Below are positions 34,930-43,152 of a stretch of DNA of 64,000 nucleotides, one piece after another. The stretch covers positions 1-64,000 of the forward strand of contig NZ_VIUE01000023.1 of assembly GCF_007828215.1 (NCBI RefSeq). Direction: 5' to 3'. The notes beneath the pieces are model-generated. The model was not told where the DNA came from. It saw only the letters and a program-made list of their open reading frames with translations, and ran no database searches. Position numbers and translations under genes: made by a program. This DNA comes from Pseudomonas sp. SJZ074. Its GTDB lineage: Bacteria > Pseudomonadota > Gammaproteobacteria > Pseudomonadales > Pseudomonadaceae. How positions within the stretch are numbered: the stretch's first letter is position 1; the number at the start of each line of letters is the position of its first letter.

Positions 34930-35229
34930 ATGTTTGTCGTATTCCTACGATTTTCAGCCGGACGCGATCTGGCGGGTCAGTTGATGCAAGCCCATAAGGA
35001 CTGGCTGCAATGCGGTTTTGACGCCGGAGTCTTTATCATGGCCGGAAGCCTTGAGCCACAAGCCGGAGGAATGATCCTGGCAAGCGGAATCACACTGGCC
35101 CAACTTGAAGATCGCATCAGCGGTGACCCCTTCGTGATGCAAGATGTCGTGCAGGCAGAAATTGTCGAGGTGAAGCCATCGAAGGCCGATCCGCGCTTGG
35201 CGTTTTTGCTGGCCAGTACAGGGAGCTGA
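34930..35229 (+). CDS. YciI-like protein
   Basis: 99 residues with the YciI/ferredoxin-like dimer pattern: MFVVFLRFSAGRDLAGQLMQAHKDWL at the start, then VFIMAGSLEPQAGGMILASG and DPFVMQDVVQAEIVEVKP. The family has the fold of muconolactone isomerase and often an uncertain enzymatic role. GGAAGGACC precedes the ATG. It sits between a TetR gene and tag, with only four bases to tag, so co-expression with DNA repair is likely. A function related to a toxic or alkylating compound is speculation. Confidence 0.8.
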   Translation: MFVVFLRFSAGRDLAGQLMQAHKDWLQCGFDAGVFIMAGSLEPQAGGMILASGITLAQLEDRISGDPFVMQDVVQAEIVEVKPSKADPRLAFLLASTGS

Positions 35230-35233
35230 CGCC

Positions 35234-35839
35234 ATGGAAGCGACGATCATTGGGCTTGATGGGCAACGCCGGTGCCGCTGGTGCGCAGCCGCGCCGGAAT
35301 TTCTTCAATACCACGATACCGAGTGGGGGTTTCCCGTAGCTGACGATAGACGCCTGTTCGAAAAAATCAGTCTTGAGGGATTCCAGTCCGGCCTTAGCTG
35401 GCGCACGATCCTGGCCAAGCGGGATAACTTTCGTGCCGCCTTTGATGGCTTCGACTTCGTCCGGGTCGCTCAGTACAACGACAGCGATGTAGAGCGTCTG
35501 CTTCAGGACGCTGGCATCGTTCGCCATCGCGGCAAGATCGAAGCTGTCATCAACAATGCCCGTCGTGCCTGCGAGCTCGTCGAAACGGAAGGCTCGTTGG
35601 CTTCCTTTTTTTGGCGCTACGCCCCTCAGGTTGCGAACCCGATTGAACCTCAGACCGCCTCGACGTCTGTCGAGTCGGTCGCGCTATCGAAAGAGCTGAA
35701 AAAACGAGGCTGGAAGTTCGTTGGGCCTACGACCGTTTATGCGTTCATGCAGGCAATGGGATTGTTGAACGACCATGCAACTGAATGCGTTATCAGGACA
35801 CGAGTCGAACATGCACGGCGGGGCATCGAACAACCTTAG
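35234..35839 (+). CDS. tag: DNA-3-methyladenine glycosylase I
   Basis: 201 residues. Family signatures: CRWCAAAPEFLQYHDTEWGFPV (the zinc-binding cysteines and the start of the HhH fold), LFEKISLEGFQSGLSWRTILAKR with the catalytic glutamate region, and VGPTTVYAFMQAMGLLNDHATEC. It removes 3-methyladenine from alkylated DNA. Pseudomonas may carry other copies; this one belongs to the TetR-YciI operon, in an accessory-looking region. The last part of the C-terminus (RTRVEHARRG) is slightly longer than usual but intact. Confidence 0.93.
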   Translation: MEATIIGLDGQRRCRWCAAAPEFLQYHDTEWGFPVADDRRLFEKISLEGFQSGLSWRTILAKRDNFRAAFDGFDFVRVAQYNDSDVERLLQDAGIVRHRGKIEAVINNARRACELVETEGSLASFFWRYAPQVANPIEPQTASTSVESVALSKELKKRGWKFVGPTTVYAFMQAMGLLNDHATECVIRTRVEHARRGIEQP

Positions 35840-36100
35840 GTATTCCTGAAACCAGGCAGCCTAGCTTCAATCGAATCGATGCCTACCTACTGGCAGACTC
35901 CATCAGTCAACCTGCGACGGGACAAGCTTGCTCGCCACACATTGCAACCATTTCCAGCCCGAGTCGCATGTCCGACCGCCAGCCTTTCGCCAGACTACCC
36001 AACCTTGCGCCTTTGCCTACAACTACGCCAGAATCCACCCGCTTGTGCGCCTTGTATCCAGGCCCTATCGTTTCCCTGCCACTGCCCATCAGTGGTCGGG
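35840..36100. other. Gene-free stretch with REP remnant
   Basis: No convincing gene. GGGACAAGCTTGCTCGCCACACATTGCAACC (about 35919-35948) is a degenerate REP of the CAAGCTTGCTCGCCACA type. The rest is low in structure. Confidence 0.4.
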
Positions 36101-36293
36101 TTTAGTAGCCCAGGAAGTCACTAACGGTTGCATGAGTCATCAGTCAGGCTGTGCCTGCACGTGATGGTGGCTGTGTGCATGGCGCCTTCGGGCGCGCCGG
36201 TTTGGTGACTTCACCGGTCTACTAACTTGCACACAGCTGCCGCCTTATTCGTTTAGTAGCGAGACGGTTGCGGCTCTACTAAAGGAAGTCCCA
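36101..36293 (+). promoter_or_regulatory. Structured leader of the DUF6124 gene
   Basis: TTTAGTAG occurs at 36101 and 36252 and its complement CTACTAAA at 36276-36283, with TCTACTAAC near 36219. The 36252/36276 pair makes a perfect eight-base stem whose 3' arm abuts the AAAGGAAG ribosome site of the next gene. A GGCGCC-TTCG-GGCGC hairpin lies at about 36181-36195. The arrangement suggests control of translation by RNA structure. Confidence 0.5.
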
Positions 36294-36656
36294 ATGTTCA
36301 AAATAACTCCGAACCCTCCAGAAGCAGACCCCACCTCCCCCTACGCCGACGGCATCAACGCCCAAAAACTCGACGCCGCCGCCAAACGTGCCCTGGATTT
36401 CTACCTTTTACCGAAACCGGAAAAACCTGAAGCCACCACTCAACCGGGTCAGCTGTTCACCGTCGTAGAAGACGTCGACACCGAATGCCTGCTCGCCAAC
36501 CTCAGCGAAACCCTGGCTTCGGCTGATGCGATGGTCAGTGATCTCGCATTCGAATTGGATGGCTCTCGCCGCCACGTTGCCCTTGGCATTCAGCAATTGA
36601 TTGAGCTGAGTTCATTACTGGCGAACCGGGCGTTGGATAACGTTGAGCCGCGATAG
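36294..36656 (+). CDS. DUF6124/DUF3077-type small protein
   Basis: 120 residues. The opening MFKITPNPPEADPTSPY and the central DVDTECLLANLSETLASADAMVSDLAFELDG, followed by LGIQQLIELSSLLANRALD, match a Pseudomonas-specific family often present in many copies per genome. Function unknown. It is acidic, soluble and helical. A structured leader precedes it and a terminator follows, so it is a stand-alone unit. Copy number and leader suggest a spreading cassette rather than a metabolic gene. Confidence 0.85.
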   Translation: MFKITPNPPEADPTSPYADGINAQKLDAAAKRALDFYLLPKPEKPEATTQPGQLFTVVEDVDTECLLANLSETLASADAMVSDLAFELDGSRRHVALGIQQLIELSSLLANRALDNVEPR

Positions 36657-36674
36657 CTACAAAATTTCTACAAT

Positions 36675-36706
36675 AAAAGCCCGACGCGTTGCGTCGGGCT
36701 TGTTTT
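36675..36706 (+). terminator. Terminator after the DUF6124 gene
   Basis: AGCCCGACGC-GTT-GCGTCGGGCT followed by TGTTTTC, with A-rich DNA on the other side. Confidence 0.85.
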
Positions 36707-36898
36707 CATCTGTTTGGCACCAGGCAATAATCGGCCAGAAGCAGCCATCATCCATTGATGAGTTCCGGTCAATCTAGGCGGGTCGACAATGAAACGCTCA
36801 GCCCAACACGGACCGCTACCAAGCAGCGGAAAAATTGATCCGATCAGGGCTAATCGCCTCTAAGCGGTTACACTACCGGCACATCAGGATTGGATATT

Positions 36899-37882
36899 AT
36901 GGCTAGCAGCGAACATCTAAAAGCGCTTCTGCGCTCACACATCAAGGGAGATGATGCCCACTTCCTGTCTGTCGCTATGCAGGTAGCGGCCCATGAAGCA
37001 AAGCAGGGGCATGGAAAGCTTGCGGAAGACCTGCGAGCTCTCATCGACTCGGCCAAGAAGAATCGCATGCCCTTGAGCTCTCCAGTTCCGATCGGTCAAC
37101 CACGAGGCGAGCTGGGCAATCTGCTGTCTGCCGCTCTACCTCGCACTCGATTTGCGGAAATGATTTTGGATGAGGCCACGCACAATCGCTTAGCCCGAAT
37201 CATCAATGAGCAGCGTAACTTCGAGAAGATCCGCGCTCACGGCTTATCGCCACGTCGCAAGCTCCTGCTTGTTGGCCCACCCGGTACCGGCAAGACCATG
37301 ACCGCCTCCGCACTTGCTGGCGAATTAGGCATTCCTCTCTACGTTGTTCGACTAGACAGTCTCATTACCAAATTCATGGGGGAGACTGCTGCGAAGCTCC
37401 GACAGATCTTCGATGCCATACGCGATACTCGCGGCATCTATTTTTTTGACGAGTTCGACGCGATCGGTTCACAACGCGGTCTGGCTAATGACATAGGCGA
37501 GATTCGTCGCGTTCTGAACAGTTTCCTACAAATGATTGAGCAGGATCAGTCCAACAGCCTAATCATCGCGGCCACGAACCACCCAGAAATTCTCGACTAC
37601 GCCTTGTTCCGCCGTTTCGATGATGTTATCGAATACGGGCTTCCTAATCAGCAACAAACCAAAGCAGTGCTAAAGAATCGACTTGTTAATTTTTCGAAGT
37701 CGATTCGTAGCTGGGACAAGCTCTGCAAGATTGCAGAGGGGCTCAGCTACGCAGAGCTGGGAAAGGCAGCAGACGATGCGATCAAGGACGCGATCATTCA
37801 GGACCGCCCACAGGTCGACATCAAGGATGTGGAAAAGCACCTTGAAGAGCGCAAGGCTTTCCACGGGAGACAACGTTCTTAA
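36899..37882 (+). CDS. AAA ATPase of an IetA-like/ATPase-protease module
   Basis: 327 residues from ATG at 36899 with AGGA upstream; a TTG three codons earlier is less likely. Helical N-terminus (1-85), then a classic AAA domain: Walker A GPPGTGKT (about residues 126-133), Walker B GIYFFDEFDAIG, sensor 1 IIAATNHPEIL, arginine finger region ALFRRFDDVIEYGLP. It resembles the ATPase half of ietAS, where the ATPase restrains a subtilisin-like protease; ietAS was described as a plasmid-stability toxin-antitoxin pair and later as an anti-phage system. The protease gene follows directly. Base composition is visibly lower in GC than the neighbours, suggesting transfer. Confidence 0.85.
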   Translation: MASSEHLKALLRSHIKGDDAHFLSVAMQVAAHEAKQGHGKLAEDLRALIDSAKKNRMPLSSPVPIGQPRGELGNLLSAALPRTRFAEMILDEATHNRLARIINEQRNFEKIRAHGLSPRRKLLLVGPPGTGKTMTASALAGELGIPLYVVRLDSLITKFMGETAAKLRQIFDAIRDTRGIYFFDEFDAIGSQRGLANDIGEIRRVLNSFLQMIEQDQSNSLIIAATNHPEILDYALFRRFDDVIEYGLPNQQQTKAVLKNRLVNFSKSIRSWDKLCKIAEGLSYAELGKAADDAIKDAIIQDRPQVDIKDVEKHLEERKAFHGRQRS

Positions 37883-37899
37883 GGAAGTAAAGCCTCTAA

Positions 37900-38070
37900 A
37901 TGACGGAACCAAAGGCAGGACAGCGACCACACTTTCATTTCCAGGGAACGGGACAGCCAGAACGGTTCCGTTCCACAGCATCCGCAAGCAGAGACCCACA
38001 CTTCCCGCGTCAAGACCGAGACGCACACGGTGCGGCATTGCTTGGCTAGCTGCGATCCGTTGATGCGCAG
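37900..38070 (+). pseudogene. 5' part of the protease gene, ending in an in-frame amber codon
   Basis: From ATG 37900 (MTEPKAGQRPHFHFQGTGQPE onward) the frame runs 49 codons to TAG at 38047-38049 and continues in the same frame, seven codons later, into the ATG of the downstream protease. The peptide HFHFQGTG...QDRDAHGAALLG followed by LRSVDAQ resembles the N-terminus of IetS-type proteases, where a glutamine would stand at the TAG. A single CAG-to-TAG change would explain it. AAGGAAG sits upstream of 37900. Confidence 0.65.
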
Positions 38071-40398
38071 ATGACCGAGGCCATTAATCTTCAACGCCAA
38101 TCCGGTAGAGATAGTGGGTTTGGCCTGCAGATCGAGTTCAGGAGCTTCCCGGGATTCGAATTGGCCTTCGAGGGACTTGCCCGTGGAGCGCAACGAATCG
38201 AGTTGCTCAATTTGCGCCGTGACCGAGAGAACCTTGTCGACATGGCGACAGTTTTTGTTCCTGATGGCCAGCTAAAGGCTTTTGAGAGCCTTATACGCCA
38301 GTACCTAGAGGCGAACACGACCAAGGGGCAGCCACGCAACGCACCGCTGCTCAACCCCATCCAGGAGATCCGGTTCGCCGCGTTTAATGCACTGTGGACC
38401 GATGATCTCTCGGTGCTCCCTGCGAACGATACTGATGCGATATGGTGGGAGTTCTGGTTGCCGGTCCGACAAGATCGCGAGGCCGTACTCAGCCGATTCC
38501 GCGCTATCGCAGAAGCCTCCGGCTTCAACACCTCGGACAAAACTCTTCACTTCCCTGAGCGCACGGTGCTGAACGTCTTCGCATCGAAAGCAGCAATTAC
38601 CCAATCTATTCTGCTTCTCAATGAAGTCGCAGAAATTCGAAGGGCGAAGGAAACCGCAGAATTCTTCGACGCTCTGCCCGCAATAGAGCAACGCACATGG
38701 ATCGATGAATTGCTTGTACGGACCGCGGCGGGCGACGAGAACAGCGTCCGCGTCTGTCTCCTCGACACTGGCGTGAACCCGGGGCACCCACTTTTGGCTC
38801 CGCATGTTGGTCTCAACGATTTGCACAGCGTCGATCCAGCATGGGGTATCCAGGACGACGTGGGGCACGGTACAGGTCTGGCTGGGCTCGCCCTTTATGG
38901 TGATCTAGTTGAGCCGTTGTCGTCACAAAGTCCCATCACGATCCAGCATCGGGTTGAGTCGGTGAAGCTTCTGCAGAGCGCCATGGGTAACCAGAAAGAG
39001 CCTTATGGTGCCCTCACCATGTCGGCAGTTGCCTTACCAGAAATCGCAAAACCGAATGTGGCTCGGGTGTTCAGTATGGCCATTACAAGCACCGACTCTC
39101 GTGACCGCGGCCGTCCGTCTGCTTGGTCCGCAGCAGTCGATGGATTAGCCTCCGATGTTCTCGGCGAACGGGCGAATCCACGGCTGATCGTAGTTTCGGC
39201 CGGTAATGCAGATCAGAATCAGGCGTTGCATTACCCAAACAGCAATGCTACTGACGGTATTCATGACCCTGGGCAATCCTGGAACGCGCTCTGCGTAGGG
39301 GCTTACACTCAAAAAGGCACAATTGACCCGCCTAATGCCACGTTGCAGCTGGTGGCGCCCACAGGAAGCCTGAGCCCTTACAGCACCACGTCGTTGACCT
39401 GGCAGCGCACCGCCTGGCCACTCAAGCCTGATGTGGTGTTCGAGGGCGGTAACTTGGTTAAGGACCAGTTGGCCGCTTACAACTATCCCTCCGTCTCCTT
39501 ACTGACGACCTCCCACACTCCTGCTGTAAGGCTGTTCGACCTCACTAGAGCCACTAGCGCTGCTTCAGCATTGGCAGCTCGTATGGCCGCACAGATTTCG
39601 TCCAGGTACCCGGTCTTCTGGCCCGAAACTGTTCGGGCGCTAATGGTCCACTCTGCTGAGTGGACCGAACGCATGAAGCACGACTTCTTGGGTGCAGGGT
39701 CGAAAGCTGATTACGAGCGATTGGTGAAAACTTGCGGCTTTGGGGTGCCCGACGTGGGACGAGCACTGTGGAGCGCTGGCGACTCGCTTACCTTGATTGT
39801 TGAGGACGAGTTGCAACCGTTCATGAAGCCTATAAAGGGCAATCCCACAGCTCGCGACATGCATCTTCATGATCTGCCCTGGCCGACACAAGAATTACTC
39901 GATCTTGGCAACACCAGCGTAGAGATGCGAGTGACGCTTTCTTACTTCGTAGAGCCCAACCCAGGAGTCGTCGAGCGCGGTATCAAAGGACGTTACAGGT
40001 ACGAGTCTCACGGTCTGCGGTTCGATGTAAGCCGTCCGACGGAAGAGAAGGCTCAGTTCCGGCAGCGTATAAACAAACGCGCACGCGACGAAGAAGACGG
40101 GATCTATCAGGGCGGTGGAACAGATCCGAACTGGATACTGGGACCCCAAACACGGCACAGGGGCTCACTACACTCTGATATCTGGCATGGTACCGCCGTT
40201 GAACTGGCCGACCGCAGTATGATCGGCATTTACCCGGCCCTCGGCTGGTGGAAAACCCTATTAAAGCAGGAGCGCTATAACGATCGTGTCCGGTACAGTC
40301 TCATTGTCTCAATCAAAACTGAGCAAGCCGACGTCGACCTCTATGCAGCTATCCAGAACGTGATTGCGGCTAGAACAGCGATTGTAACCCCTGTGTAA
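38071..40398 (+). CDS. Subtilisin-like serine protease (IetS-like), N-terminally interrupted
   Basis: 775 residues from the first ATG after the amber codon. The S8 catalytic triad is intact: Asp232 (CLLDTGVNPGHP), His266 (DDVGHGTGLAGLA) and Ser496 (TSAASALAARMAA), with oxyanion Asn379 (VVSAGNADQ). No signal peptide, so it is cytosolic. The N-terminal region (1-215) and the C-terminal beta-rich part (about 560-775) are typical of phage-defence/TA proteases rather than secreted subtilisins. The gene overlaps no other and follows the AAA gene by 188 bases, of which 171 belong to the interrupted frame. Whether it is active depends on reinitiation, suppression or the TAG being real. Confidence 0.8.
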   Translation: MTEAINLQRQSGRDSGFGLQIEFRSFPGFELAFEGLARGAQRIELLNLRRDRENLVDMATVFVPDGQLKAFESLIRQYLEANTTKGQPRNAPLLNPIQEIRFAAFNALWTDDLSVLPANDTDAIWWEFWLPVRQDREAVLSRFRAIAEASGFNTSDKTLHFPERTVLNVFASKAAITQSILLLNEVAEIRRAKETAEFFDALPAIEQRTWIDELLVRTAAGDENSVRVCLLDTGVNPGHPLLAPHVGLNDLHSVDPAWGIQDDVGHGTGLAGLALYGDLVEPLSSQSPITIQHRVESVKLLQSAMGNQKEPYGALTMSAVALPEIAKPNVARVFSMAITSTDSRDRGRPSAWSAAVDGLASDVLGERANPRLIVVSAGNADQNQALHYPNSNATDGIHDPGQSWNALCVGAYTQKGTIDPPNATLQLVAPTGSLSPYSTTSLTWQRTAWPLKPDVVFEGGNLVKDQLAAYNYPSVSLLTTSHTPAVRLFDLTRATSAASALAARMAAQISSRYPVFWPETVRALMVHSAEWTERMKHDFLGAGSKADYERLVKTCGFGVPDVGRALWSAGDSLTLIVEDELQPFMKPIKGNPTARDMHLHDLPWPTQELLDLGNTSVEMRVTLSYFVEPNPGVVERGIKGRYRYESHGLRFDVSRPTEEKAQFRQRINKRARDEEDGIYQGGGTDPNWILGPQTRHRGSLHSDIWHGTAVELADRSMIGIYPALGWWKTLLKQERYNDRVRYSLIVSIKTEQADVDLYAAIQNVIAARTAIVTPV

Positions 40399-40749
40399 AT
40401 CGCCCTGGATTAGCCCAGTCATGCTCAGCCAAGCTGACATGAATGGGCTTTGCCATATTAGGATGCATTCCCCGAGAGCGCTTCTGTCACCGCAGCAGAA
40501 TACTTGACCTTCCCTCTTGTCGCCGTGATTACTCACGGCTTCGCTGCCAAGCGGGAGCAAGCCTCCTCGCCACAAGTCGGATCAGTCCGCAATCGCCCAT
40601 ATCCTGAACCCATGTCCCCACCAAAGAGCCATTTCCGGTCAAACCTTTTGGCCATTTCAATCCCCTTTTGGCCTCTCCCACCGTTCTCCTGAGTCCCACC
40701 CGCCGCAAGACTATCCTCAACCGATCAGTCCCCTTGCGGAGAACAACAA
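40399..40749. other. Gene-free stretch after the protease gene
   Basis: About 350 bases. I see a degenerate REP (GCGGGAGCAAGCCTCCTCGCCACAA, about 40550-40574) and no coding signal. It may be the right junction of the accessory region; the left side has a similar remnant near 35919. No clear attachment-site repeats were found. Confidence 0.4.
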
Positions 40750-41781
40750 ATGCTGACGATCTATTCAGACGATCACCACCTGCACCACGGCCGTTGCGAG
40801 CTCATGGACGGGCAGCTCATGCCCTGTTTCGAAATGCCCTCCCGCGCCGACCATGTGCTGGAGCGGGTCAAGGCTCGTGCACTGGGGCCGGTGGAGGCGC
40901 CACAGGACTTCGGCCTGGCGCCCATCCAGCGCATCCACACCCCCGCCTACCTGGAGTTCTTCAAAGGCGCCTGGGATCGCTGGGCCGAATACAACCGCGA
41001 CGGTGACTTGCTGCCCTTCACCTGGCCGGCTCGCACCCTGCGCACGGTCATCCCGCAAAGCCTGCATGGTCAACTCGGTTATTACAGCTTCGACGGCGGC
41101 GCGCCGATCACCGCCGGGACTTGGCAAGCGGCCTATAGCGCGGCCCAGGTGGCCCTCACCGCCCAGGCTGAAATCCAGCGTGGCGCCCGCAGTGCCTTTG
41201 CCTTGTGCCGCCCGCCGGGGCATCACGCTGCCAGTGACTTGATGGGCGGTTATTGCTACCTGAACAACGCCGCCATCGCCGCCCAGGCATTCCTTGACCA
41301 AGGTCATAAAAAAGTCGCGATCCTCGATGTGGATTACCACCACGGCAACGGCACCCAATCGATTTTCTACGAGCGCAGCGACGTGTTGTTCGCCTCGATC
41401 CATGGCCATCCGGAGGCGGAGTTTCCGTTTTTCCTCGGTTATGCGGAGGAGCGCGGCGAAGGCGCCGGGGAAGGCTTCAACTTCAACTATCCATTGCCGG
41501 CCGGTTCAGGCTGGGACACCTGGAGCGCTGCGCTGGAGCAGGCTTGCACTGAAACCCAACGCTACGACGCCGATGTCATCGTCGTCTCGCTGGGCGTGGA
41601 CACGTTCAAGGACGATCCGATCTCGCAATTCAAGCTCGACAGCCCGGATTACCTGGCGATGGGCAAGCGCATCGCGGCACTCGGCAAGCCGACGCTGTTC
41701 GTGATGGAAGGCGGTTATGCGGTGGCAGAAATCGGCATCAATGCCGTGAACGTTCTCGAAGGTTTTCAAAGCGCCCAATGA
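40750..41781 (+). CDS. aphB: Acetylpolyamine amidohydrolase (class II HDAC-like)
   Basis: 343 residues. Deacetylase-fold motifs: CRPPGHHAASDLMGGYCYLNNAAIAA with the charge-relay histidines, the zinc ligands in VAILDVDYHHGNGTQSIFYE, and the GVDTFKDDPISQFKL and MEGGYAV segments. Such enzymes remove acetyl groups from acetylated polyamines. The partner gene 10 bases downstream is a polyamine-type binding protein, and the same pair is known in P. aeruginosa, which supports the role in acetylpolyamine use. The symbol follows that resemblance. Confidence 0.9.
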   Translation: MLTIYSDDHHLHHGRCELMDGQLMPCFEMPSRADHVLERVKARALGPVEAPQDFGLAPIQRIHTPAYLEFFKGAWDRWAEYNRDGDLLPFTWPARTLRTVIPQSLHGQLGYYSFDGGAPITAGTWQAAYSAAQVALTAQAEIQRGARSAFALCRPPGHHAASDLMGGYCYLNNAAIAAQAFLDQGHKKVAILDVDYHHGNGTQSIFYERSDVLFASIHGHPEAEFPFFLGYAEERGEGAGEGFNFNYPLPAGSGWDTWSAALEQACTETQRYDADVIVVSLGVDTFKDDPISQFKLDSPDYLAMGKRIAALGKPTLFVMEGGYAVAEIGINAVNVLEGFQSAQ

Positions 41782-41791
41782 GGAAAAAAGC

Positions 41792-42892
41792 ATGAAAAGA
41801 CTCAAGCGTTTGATGGTTCCCGCCCTCTGCACCGCGCTGCTCTGTAGCGCCGCCCAGGCCCAAGAGCGGACTTTGCGTGTCTATAACTGGTTCGACTACA
41901 TCACGCCCAAGGCCCTGGAAGATTTCAAGGCGCAGAACAGTCAGGTCAAGTTGGTCTACGACATCTTCGACACCAACGAAGCCTTGGAGGCCAAGTTGCT
42001 GACCGGTAATTCCGGCTATGACGTCGTGGTGCCTTCCAATGTGTTCCTTGCCAAGCAGATCGAGGCCGGCGTGTTCCAGCCGCAGGACCGCAGCAAGTTG
42101 CCGAACTGGAATCACCTCGATCCCAAGTTGATGAAGCTGATCGAGGCCAACGATCCGGGCAACAAGTTCGCCGTACCTTATATGTACGGCACCATTCTGA
42201 TCGGCTTCAATCCGGACAAGGTCAAGGCGGCCCTGGGTGACAACGCGCCAGTGGACAGTTGGGATCTGATCTTCAAGGAAGAGAACATCAGCAAGCTCAA
42301 GCAGTGCGGCGTGGCGCTGCTGGACTCGCCTTCGGAAATCCTGCCCCTGGCCTTGCAGCATCTGGGGCTGGACCCCAATAGCAAGAAACCGGCGGACTAT
42401 GCCAAGGCCGAGGCCTTGATGATGAAGATCCGGCCGCACATTACCTACTTTCACTCTTCCAAGTACATGGCGGATATCGCCAATGGCGATATTTGCGTGG
42501 CGGTGGGGTATTCCGGGAGTTTTTCCCAGGCGGCCAATCGGGCCAAGGATGCCAAGAACGGTGTGACGGTGGACATGCGCCTGCCCAAGGAAGGCGCGCC
42601 GATCTGGTTCGACATGCTCGCCATTCCAAAAGGGGCGAAGAACCCGGATGACGCGTACACCTTCATCAACTACTTGCTGCAGCCAGAGGTGATTGCGCCG
42701 GTCAGTGATTTCGTGGGTTATCCGAATCCGAACAAGGATGCTACCGAGAAGGTGGATCCGGCGATTCGTGGTAATCCCAACCTGTACCCGACGGAGGCGG
42801 CCATGGCGACGCTGTATACCTTGCAGCCATTGCCAAGGGATGCCGAACGGGCGCGGACGCGAGCCTGGACCCGGATCAAATCTGGGCAATGA
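41792..42892 (+). CDS. Polyamine ABC transporter substrate-binding protein (PotF-like)
   Basis: 366 residues with a signal peptide (MKRLKRLMVPALCTALLCSAAQA, cleaved near 23). The mature start RTLRVYNWFDYITPKALEDFKAQN is characteristic of PotD/PotF/SpuD. The NGDICVAVGYSGSF and PKEGAPIWFDMLAIPKGAKN segments form the ligand cleft. It probably delivers a polyamine to an ABC transporter encoded elsewhere, because no permease or ATPase follows. Operon with the deacetylase upstream. Confidence 0.92.
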   Translation: MKRLKRLMVPALCTALLCSAAQAQERTLRVYNWFDYITPKALEDFKAQNSQVKLVYDIFDTNEALEAKLLTGNSGYDVVVPSNVFLAKQIEAGVFQPQDRSKLPNWNHLDPKLMKLIEANDPGNKFAVPYMYGTILIGFNPDKVKAALGDNAPVDSWDLIFKEENISKLKQCGVALLDSPSEILPLALQHLGLDPNSKKPADYAKAEALMMKIRPHITYFHSSKYMADIANGDICVAVGYSGSFSQAANRAKDAKNGVTVDMRLPKEGAPIWFDMLAIPKGAKNPDDAYTFINYLLQPEVIAPVSDFVGYPNPNKDATEKVDPAIRGNPNLYPTEAAMATLYTLQPLPRDAERARTRAWTRIKSGQ

Positions 42893-43152
42893 CCGAGGGG
42901 CGTGCTCGCGCTGGCGTTGGGTCAGTTACTGGCCATGTTGGATGTGCCGACGTCATCGCGAGCAGGCTCCCACAGGTTCTGCGCCGTGCATAAAGATCGA
43001 ATATGCCGCTCCCACAGGGATCGGCATCGCCTGGCTCTTAACGACACGAGCAATACATAGTTACCACCTCCTCTGTTTCTCGCACCACTAGCATGGATAT
43101 CCCGAAGCGCTCGACTTCGGGATTCCATTCATCGCGAGACAGGGAGACTCAG
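42893..43152. other. Intergenic region with REP remnants
   Basis: A truncated REP, CATCGCGAGCAGGCTCCCACAGG (about 42954-42977), and another fragment at about 43008-43019. No gene. It leads into the giant toxin-like gene, which has AGGGAGA before its ATG at 43153. Confidence 0.5.
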
